Assembly: GCA_944474755.1 (NCBI GenBank)
Contig: OX104115.1
Location: forward strand, 66,322,605-66,386,604
Origin: Limnoperna fortunei
Lineage: Eukaryota > Mollusca > Bivalvia > Mytilida > Modiolidae
DNA length: 64,000 nucleotides
Direction of reading: 5' to 3'
Shown here: one piece after another, positions 57,901 to 64,000 of the stretch
Layout: each line of letters starts with the position of its first letter
How positions within the stretch are numbered: the first letter of the stretch is position 1
Program-made: the position numbers and the translations under genes
The notes under the pieces: generated by a model
Database searches by the model: none
What the model was told of the DNA's origin: nothing
Seen by the model: only the letters and a program-made list of their open reading frames with translations

Positions 57901-60673
57901 ATCGTAAAAACAGATTCATCTGTACAAAAATTATTTCTACAAATGTTTCATCTTCAAACATTTAATATAATAAATAGATAATGTCTTCACTAATTTTACA
58001 GGATTATCTGATATTCAACATTTCTACGGGCTTTAATTGTATGTCAACGATAGAAATGGTTTACTAGAATCCAAGAATATCAGATTGTACGGTTGACACT
58101 ATGTATATTTGCCGGTATTCTATTCAAGAACAGTTTCATCTACGATACATATACCGTCCAAACACATCAAACATTGCTGCCAACGCTTAAGAAATAGGAA
58201 AAAAACTACACGAAAGTACTTACATTTAACATGTTCCGCGAAAAATAAACCAAAGGTGTTGACTAGAAATCGTGTAGAAATGAGAGATTAAAATGCTCCA
58301 GTATTTAATAGTAATAGTGATCGCGTCCCATCAGATCGATTTTATATATTTATCAATTTCCATTTACATATGGAACAATTTATGACCTCAATACTTCGAC
58401 AATGAAAAAGTAAGAATTTATGAGAGAGGAAAAGTATGTTGACATACTACTAAAAACTAAAAAAGAATATAAAGAAATAATCAAAACTGGGTTACAAATA
58501 AAAAAATATATAAATTAAAATAGTTAACACAAATAATTATAATAGAAGATCATAGGATTATATTTAAATAGCAGCTAGCACTTGTAAATGAACTTAAAAT
58601 AAAGAAAGTTAACGAATAGTTTAAATAATAATAAAATGTAAAACATTTACAAAGTAATACATTTCATTTGTAGAATTTATTGCAAAATGTAGAAATGGTG
58701 ATGACTTTATTCCAAAAAATCCACCAGCCGGATACAAATTTTCCGTCATAGAAGTTCTCAGCGTTTGTTTGGTAGGTACATCCGTGTCAATATCAGACGA
58801 ACACTTGATATTGGGCTATTTATAAAACCATATGGTAAAGGACAGTTTAAAATATTGGACTACTGACAGGAGTATATCTAAAAACTGTCTAAAATACTGG
58901 AAAACTTTAATGACCATTTATCCCAATAATTAACTATTCTATGTATGGCCGACTACAGTCTTAAATACGACAACCATTTGATAGTAGACAGTCAACATTT
59001 TGGACAAAACTGAGGATTATATTGCCGGAGACAGTACGAAATACTAGGCGTCTTAGATGGACACGAGCCATATTACGTTATGTCAAATACTAGATTACTT
59101 TAAGGACTATCTGTTAAAAACCTACCTAAGGAGCATAATGCCAGACAGAATACTAGATTATTCTAAGGAGCTTATTCCCAAAGACACTCTAAAGTTTTAG
59201 ACTCCTTAAGAACCATAAAGCATGTCCACTTTAAAGGGAAGGAAGAGTAGACATTTATAGGTTTTGCCCCCAGTATGCCCATTCCACCGTGGACGGGTAC
59301 AAAATAAATACCACATTGGTACATCAAACCATTAACTTAAACGATATACGAATGTATCTAAAGATATATATAATATAAATTGTTTAAAAGTTATCTGTAT
59401 GGGATCTGTGCCACTCTCTATCATAGTCCCCAGATATACTGATTCTTTCTGAACCAATTCTAGATCACATCTAAATTATTAGTACGGCACCTTTGCACTG
59501 ATAATTTACACTGTGTGTAGCAGTGACAGTTAATTTTTTTTCATTAATTTACTAAGAGCATAATAAATAAATATTTATTATTTTATAGGGTGAAACACCA
59601 TATAATCATTTGGCCAGACTAAACACGTTAGATCCAGCAGCGGTCGGCAGTACGTGTCCCAACGCCTTCGCCCACCTCCAAGTTGGAGAAACATATACAT
59701 TCTTCGGTAATTATGTTTGTTATGTCTTAACTGTCAACGATATCAAATTCTTAACTGTCAACTGTAACAATGTATGACAGTAGTTGAAGATTTACTCAAC
59801 ATTAATGCATGTTAGCTCCCAGTACTTCGAGCAGATTTCCTCACACCCCATTATCGTTATCAATGTTTAGAAAGAACTCCGTCGCTTTCAATTGTATATC
59901 AGTGTTTTCTGGACAATATTCAACATATAACCAATAAATAACCGGTTTTGCTGATTTTTCCACTAAACAAAAGCAACAAAATATGTTTACCAATGTTTTA
60001 CCCCATAGCAAAAACGTTCCTGTGATTGAAATCAGCAAACACCACTAATAAAGCCAAGAATGAATTAAATCATTTCATAGAACACCTAATAGTTTGATGA
60101 GTAACGTGAGACATATATTAGAACTTGTTGGTTCGGTTTCTTGGACTTTAGGATTGTCTTTTTGACAATTTCCTCGGTGTACGGTATTTGGTTATTACCG
60201 TCATTGGCCATTTTATAATAATCAAATTAATAAGGAATATCACCAGTATTAATAACTGCAGAGAACATACCTGTGTTAATATAATTTCTGGTTTCTGAAA
60301 ATGACCATACAGTTTGGTCTAGTATTTGTAATTTTCAGCAACAAACACGTTATTTTCTCAAACAAGTCACATTAATTATTTACCATTTGTTTATAAAAGT
60401 AAATTAAATTGACTGTCTTGATACAAACACTGTATTATGTCTTCGTACTGTCATATTGGCTCCGATTAGCTGCATACACCTAATAGGACTGACTCAGACA
60501 TAATACTAGCCTATATACATATACCTATTTTATAACAATAAAAAAGTTTGATTTTATTTAATATATTATATATTGCAGGAACTTTACAGTGGATTGAAGG
60601 CAGGAGGACGTTTGTAGTTGATCGATGTACTCCACCATCAAAGACAACATCTCTTGTATGTCCTAAAAAATAG
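51988..60673 (+). CDS. secreted protein with cysteine-rich N-terminal module and NTR/TIMP-like C-terminal domain
   Basis: Nine exons join in phase with GT-AG borders: 51988-52045, 53157-53349, 54281-54390, 55457-55606, 57171-57314, 57682-57738, 58674-58771, 59589-59706 and 60579-60673 (TAG). The product has 340 residues. Residues 1-19 are a signal peptide (MYRLRLSALFVLWSVLSTA). A module at 23-151 has Cys 23, 73, 88, 99, 103, 148 and 151 and an SSSWEYRGGE start. It recalls mollusc secreted cysteine modules, but I cannot name it. Exon 5 (171-218) carries CNPCQETC and two GQQNTSL repeats. From 219, CQC (221, 223) and Cys 243, 269, 293 and 326, with YKFSVIEVLSV and LQVGETYTFFGTL, match the six-cysteine NTR fold of TIMPs. 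In true TIMPs the CxC is the mature N-terminus, so protease inhibition is doubtful here. Most introns are phase 1, which suits exon shuffling. Confidence 0.75.
52496..52646. mobile_element. foldback element in intron 1 of the NTR/TIMP-like gene
   Basis: Arms of about 45 bases, tatataattggcacattaaa with ttccaacacgactag on the left and its inverse on the right (ctagtcgtgttggaattaaa), enclose a 60-base spacer. The flanks are TATA-rich, so the exact ends and target duplication are unclear. Confidence 0.8.
53390..53625 (-). repeat. decayed SINE in intron 2 of the NTR/TIMP-like gene
   Basis: The minus strand shows a worn head (gagcctcgttgaccgagtgg), a gtgttctactcc stretch and the ataaaaactggaggccatga part near the 3' end. 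It has many changes relative to full copies. Confidence 0.55.
56500..56617 (+). repeat. SINE head and middle, 3'-truncated, in intron 4
   Basis: It starts gggtcctcggtggccaaagg, holds the tactattaatcacc head and cactgtgggtttaag, and stops after attgacaaggattgg. The gene's 3' half of the SINE family is absent. Confidence 0.65.
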
Positions 60674-60693
60674 TATAATCAAAATTAGATTGT

Positions 60694-60699
60694 AATAAA
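60694..60699 (+). promoter_or_regulatory. poly(A) signal of the NTR/TIMP-like gene
   Basis: AATAAA begins 21 bases after the TAG stop. This is close, but it agrees with the very short 5' leader of the same gene. Confidence 0.6.
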
Positions 60700-60959
60700 T
60701 ACATATTCCATGTTTCTGACTTTAGTTTTGCGAATTTAAGGGATAATTTCTTGACATTATTGTGGTTTTGTGTTTTAAGGATGTTCCCATTTCAATGGCT
60801 TTGACACTTATAAACGCATCTCTTATTGTTTTCCCGGTATTGTTTGAAACTAAAAGCTTAACCAAATTCATAAGCATTATAATTTTACTTTACTACTGGC
60901 AAGTAATACATACGTGTTTCATCCTTTTCTTTCGAACTGTCAGTGCTCGGACATGTGTT

Positions 60960-61380
60960 AACGTACCAACTGCTACATGCAATTCATCTACAGGAATTGT
61001 TAACTTACCTTTTACTACTGTTAAATTCATGAAAATTCATGCAAAAGTGTTTTTAGTTTACCCTTTCCTATTGGTTCTTCATGAACTTACTATTTACCAC
61101 TGACAGAAATGTGTTGTTTGCCCTCCCTTTAAGTACTTTAAGTTCATGCACATGTATTATACTTTAATAAATGCAGTTCCCTTTACTTTCTGCAGTTCAT
61201 TTCAAAACTAATGTACATATTCTTTTTGTTGCTTGCAATTTTGTTGTTAATTTACTATTTACTACTGGCAGTTCATGTTTACTCGTTTTTCACTTAGTTT
61301 GACATTTGGCATTTCAACCATAACTTTACCTTACCTACTCGCAGTTCATGCAAGAGTGCATTAACTGGTCTTTTACAAGT
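60960..61380 (+). repeat. diverged repeats of ~70-110 bp
   Basis: Variants of tttactactggcagttcatg recur near 61010, 61105, 61180, 61255 and 61330. An open frame at 60762-61103 runs through the first of them and could in principle be read as a further exon. A stop codon and poly(A) signal directly after exon 9 make that unlikely. Confidence 0.5.
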
Positions 61381-61389
61381 AGCAGTATC

Positions 61390-61690
61390 CGCATAAGTGT
61401 TTTTAAGAAAATAGCAAGGAAAACCGACCAAACAACAAGAGGCAAAGGCAAGGGACAGTTACAAATCAAGATATAGACAAACAACACAAAAGCCAAAAAC
61501 ATAAAACACAGAAATAGAGTAACTAACCCGAACCCAATAAAAACCATGGATGCACTCAGGTGCTCCGGAAGAGTAAGCAGTGCCTGCCTCTAATTAGACA
61601 CCAGTCGAGTTACTTTCTCATTGTCATGTCTAGGGAAAAGTCAAATCCAGGAATAGGAAACACTATCTATGACTTATCAAATTACTTCTT
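61390..61690 (-). repeat. dispersed mussel-type repeat, copy 3
   Basis: It matches 24270-24545 in the same orientation: aaggaaaaccgacca, caagggacagttacaaatc, aacccaataaaaaccatgg, ccaggaataggaaaca. A few small indels separate the two. Confidence 0.8.
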
Positions 61691-62345
61691 ACTGCTATCA
61701 AGAATTACATACAACTGTACGTGTCTTTAACTCATGTTTCTTTTCTTGCATGACAGCTTATGAAAAAGGGTCTCGCCCACTTATAAAAGGATTTCATGGT
61801 TAAGTGTTATTTCACCTTTTTTCTATTTAGAGCATTTTCACTTACCTCTGCTGTTGGTGGTTAATACATAAAAGTTGTTAACATACATATTAGTATTGGC
61901 GTTTCGTAACTACCGGTTTTATTTTACCATTGACCAATGTCTTCATACGTGTTGTTACCTAGATTCATACTACTACTATCGAGTCATGCATAGAACAAGA
62001 CTTTAATAAATGGTTAGTTTTAAACAAATATGCATGTTTTCCCAGGTATTTAATTTTTAGATAGCAGCATCTATGACCGTATTGCGAATGTTGAAGTTTA
62101 TGTTAACAATATATAATTACGAATAGACTGGAAAAAGTGTAAGTTAACAATACCTATGTATACACTGAAAGTAGTAAAAGTGACTTCTTCGTATATTTGT
62201 TACGATTAAAGGTCTGAAGACTTACCATACACGAATTGGATTCCAAAAGTAGATAAAAATCCTTACAAGTAAAGGTACAAAGCCAACTCTTGTATGTTCT
62301 CTACCACTGAGTTGTCATTACGGTTGACTAAGATATTGTCTGCAT

Positions 62346-62497
62346 TGATTGATTGATATGAAGGGACGTTTTAACGCCACTTTTAGCAATTTATAGCTAT
62401 CACATGGCGTCCAGTTGTTATTGGGGGAGGAAGCCAGAGTACCCGTAGAGAACCCCAGACACTCGGCAGGAAAACTGGCAATCCTTGTCAATTTTGT
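62346..62497 (-). repeat. 5'-truncated SINE
   Basis: The minus strand shows the linker (attgacaaggattgccagtt), the ggcttcctcccccaataaca part and a 3' end with taaaagtggcgttaaaacgt. Its tail reads caatcaat on the minus strand, more like the (CAAT)n tail of the long elements than the usual (CAAA)n. Confidence 0.7.
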
Positions 62498-62554
62498 ATG
62501 CAATGAAAACGCAAATACGGTGAAACTATTTGCGAAGTAATATCAATCATATAT

Positions 62555-62740
62555 ATGACTCATCCGGCGCACCTGAATGCACCCATGGTTTTTATTGGGT
62601 TCGGGTTACTCTTTTGGTTTTTTTTTGTGTTTTTCAGTTTTTGTGTTAAGTTTGTCTCTATCCGGATTTGTAGCTGTCCCTTGACCTTTGGCTCTTGTTG
62701 TTTGGTCGGTTTTCTTTGCTATTTTCCTTTTGGACAATTT
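62555..62740 (+). repeat. dispersed mussel-type repeat, copy 4
   Basis: It has the same orientation as 51118-51370, starting at catccggcgcacctgaatgc and ending at tttctttgctattttc. It lies about 900 bases from the inverted copy 3, so the two could pair as a hairpin. Confidence 0.75.
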
Positions 62741-62859
62741 AAAATTTTGATCGATATGCTAAATTTTATAAGTTGTATCTGATAGAACCTTTGATTTTTC
62801 AACACTTTATTGGACCGTCGCTGTCACATATGTAGTTTTTTGTTACAACAATACGTAGG

Positions 62860-63125
62860 ATATGTTATTAATAAGGTAATCTGAATTTAAAAAGGAACTA
62901 GCAACATAATAGTCTAACAATACTAATGCATTAACTGCATATAGTAAATTGTTAGTTGGCAACGCGTTTTCCATGTTATGCCAATTGTAAAAGGTAAGTT
63001 CACATACATAATAATAAAATGCATATAGTTAATGGTGCGTGAGCAATACTTATAAATGAACTGCCAATAGTAAAGATTAAGTTTACAATAACTAATAATT
63101 TACTGAACCTATTAAGAGTAAATTA
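62860..63125 (-). repeat. inverted counterpart of the 60960-61380 repeats
   Basis: The phrase aatgaactgccaatagtaaa near 63055 and the worn gttggcaacgcg-t...gccaattgtaaaaggtaag near 62957-62996 are inverse forms of tttactactggcagttcatg. They are diverged and the borders are unclear. Confidence 0.4.
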
Positions 63126-63149
63126 ATGACACATATTAATACAGTACCC

Positions 63150-63375
63150 GTAAACGCAACATTTTGACTGATTCATAACTGATTGCTGACGGATTTTGGA
63201 ACGCTGACGGATCGCTAACTGATTGATGATGACTACATCCGTCCAAAATTATGAATCTGTCATTACCTTGGTAACCGTCAGCGATCAGTGTGATCAGTCC
63301 AATCAGTGCGATCCAGAATCCGTTATTTAATTATACGCATAAATCGGTTAGTTTATTGACGGATTCGTATACATT
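63150..63375. repeat. GACGGATT-rich repeat, copy 2
   Basis: It begins gtaaacgcaacattttgact and shares gacggattttggaacgctga and ataactgattg-tgacggatt with 38895-38940. Forward and inverse versions of 'gatcagt/actgatc' words are mixed, so part of it can fold on itself. Confidence 0.55.
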
Positions 63376-64000
63376 AATAATTTAAAGATAAAACGGATTC
63401 TGCGTCATTTGTATATAATATATGCATTTTTGATACCATTTATAATAAAATAAAAACATGCGTTTAAACGAATTGTTAATACAATATCTCATTCTAAATG
63501 AATAAATAAACATATTTAAAGAAAATTTTTTTCTTTATATTATATAATCAAGCACATTTCTTTAAAGCAGAACATATCTGCGAATCGAGTCCTGTAAACC
63601 TTAAAAAAACTTCTATTTAAGGCACATCAGTAGCGGCGAGGTAAATGTTTTTTTTTCGTAATCCATTATTGATTCTCTTTTTCTATTCCCGCGACTCGTG
63701 ATTTAGGCCTATTTTATATTTTGCGACCTGTTTTATGTATATTTTTTGTCATATATTAAGCCGACCCGACTCCCCCAATCAGTAACAAATTTATTTCACA
63801 TTTAGGAAAGAACGTGGCCTCTTTTTGACATCATTATTAGTTACTTAAATGTATGCCTGCGTGTTTTTATTTAGTCTATAACATTTTTAAATACAAGTAT
63901 GAAACTGTTGTGTATCAACAATTGTTGAACTGTTGAACAAGCAATGTCAATCAAAACGCATTGTTTACTAAACAAACATTTGTATTGCAAAATATACAGC
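63376..64000. other. no gene recognised
   Basis: AT-rich sequence without coding frames or clear repeats up to the end of the window. Confidence 0.3.

Noticed and set aside
60762..61103. Possible tenth exon of the NTR/TIMP-like gene (acceptor ttttaag at about 60779)
   Set aside because: Reading on from exon 9 gives a stop at 60671-60673 with AATAAA 21 bases later. The candidate exon lies partly in diverged repeats and has no matching cysteine pattern.

Overview
The window looks like nuclear DNA of a bivalve mollusc, most likely a mussel-type (mytilid) genome. It is strongly AT-rich. The genes are split by short GT-AG introns. The sequence is full of tRNA-headed SINEs, LINE fragments, foldback elements and Helentron-like non-autonomous elements. 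Several dispersed repeats (for example near 24.3, 33.1, 51.1 and 61.4 kb) resemble mussel repeats that I recognise from memory. That taxonomic call is inference and was not tested against a database.

Three gene-scale units stand out. At 1.0-6.1 kb (+) is a six-exon DUF6589-family gene with a C2H2 zinc finger and transposase-like acidic motifs. At 7.8-10.2 kb (-), tail to tail with it, is a complete three-exon RecQ-like helicase with a variant DEFH box. At 52.0-60.7 kb (+) is a complete nine-exon gene with TATA box, signal peptide, stop codon and poly(A) signal. It encodes a 340-residue secreted protein with a cysteine-rich N-terminal module and a C-terminal NTR/TIMP-like domain. This is the best candidate for an ordinary host gene.

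The rest is mostly transposon remains. There is a decayed CXC-tailed transposon-related gene (11.9-16.2 kb, -), a Mutator-like transposase remnant with an in-frame stop (22.6-24.0 kb, -), and four LINE remnants (29.0, 29.1-30.0, 31-34.2 and 48.4-49.1 kb). About fourteen SINE copies or pieces are present, five of them with target-site duplications. Two 517-518 bp SINE-like elements lie in opposite orientation. Two microsatellite-plus-terminal-hairpin elements are present (11.4 and 34.6-36.0 kb), along with at least seven foldback or palindromic elements. The block 31-44.5 kb is a nested stack of insertions.

The two observations most worth following are these. First, the 3' end of the LINE remnant at 48.4 kb matches the 3' ends of both SINE families, so it identifies a likely autonomous partner. 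Second, the convergent DUF6589-RecQ pair could be a two-gene mobile module, although the window does not contain the ends needed to prove it. I saw no tRNA or rRNA genes and no CRISPR arrays.
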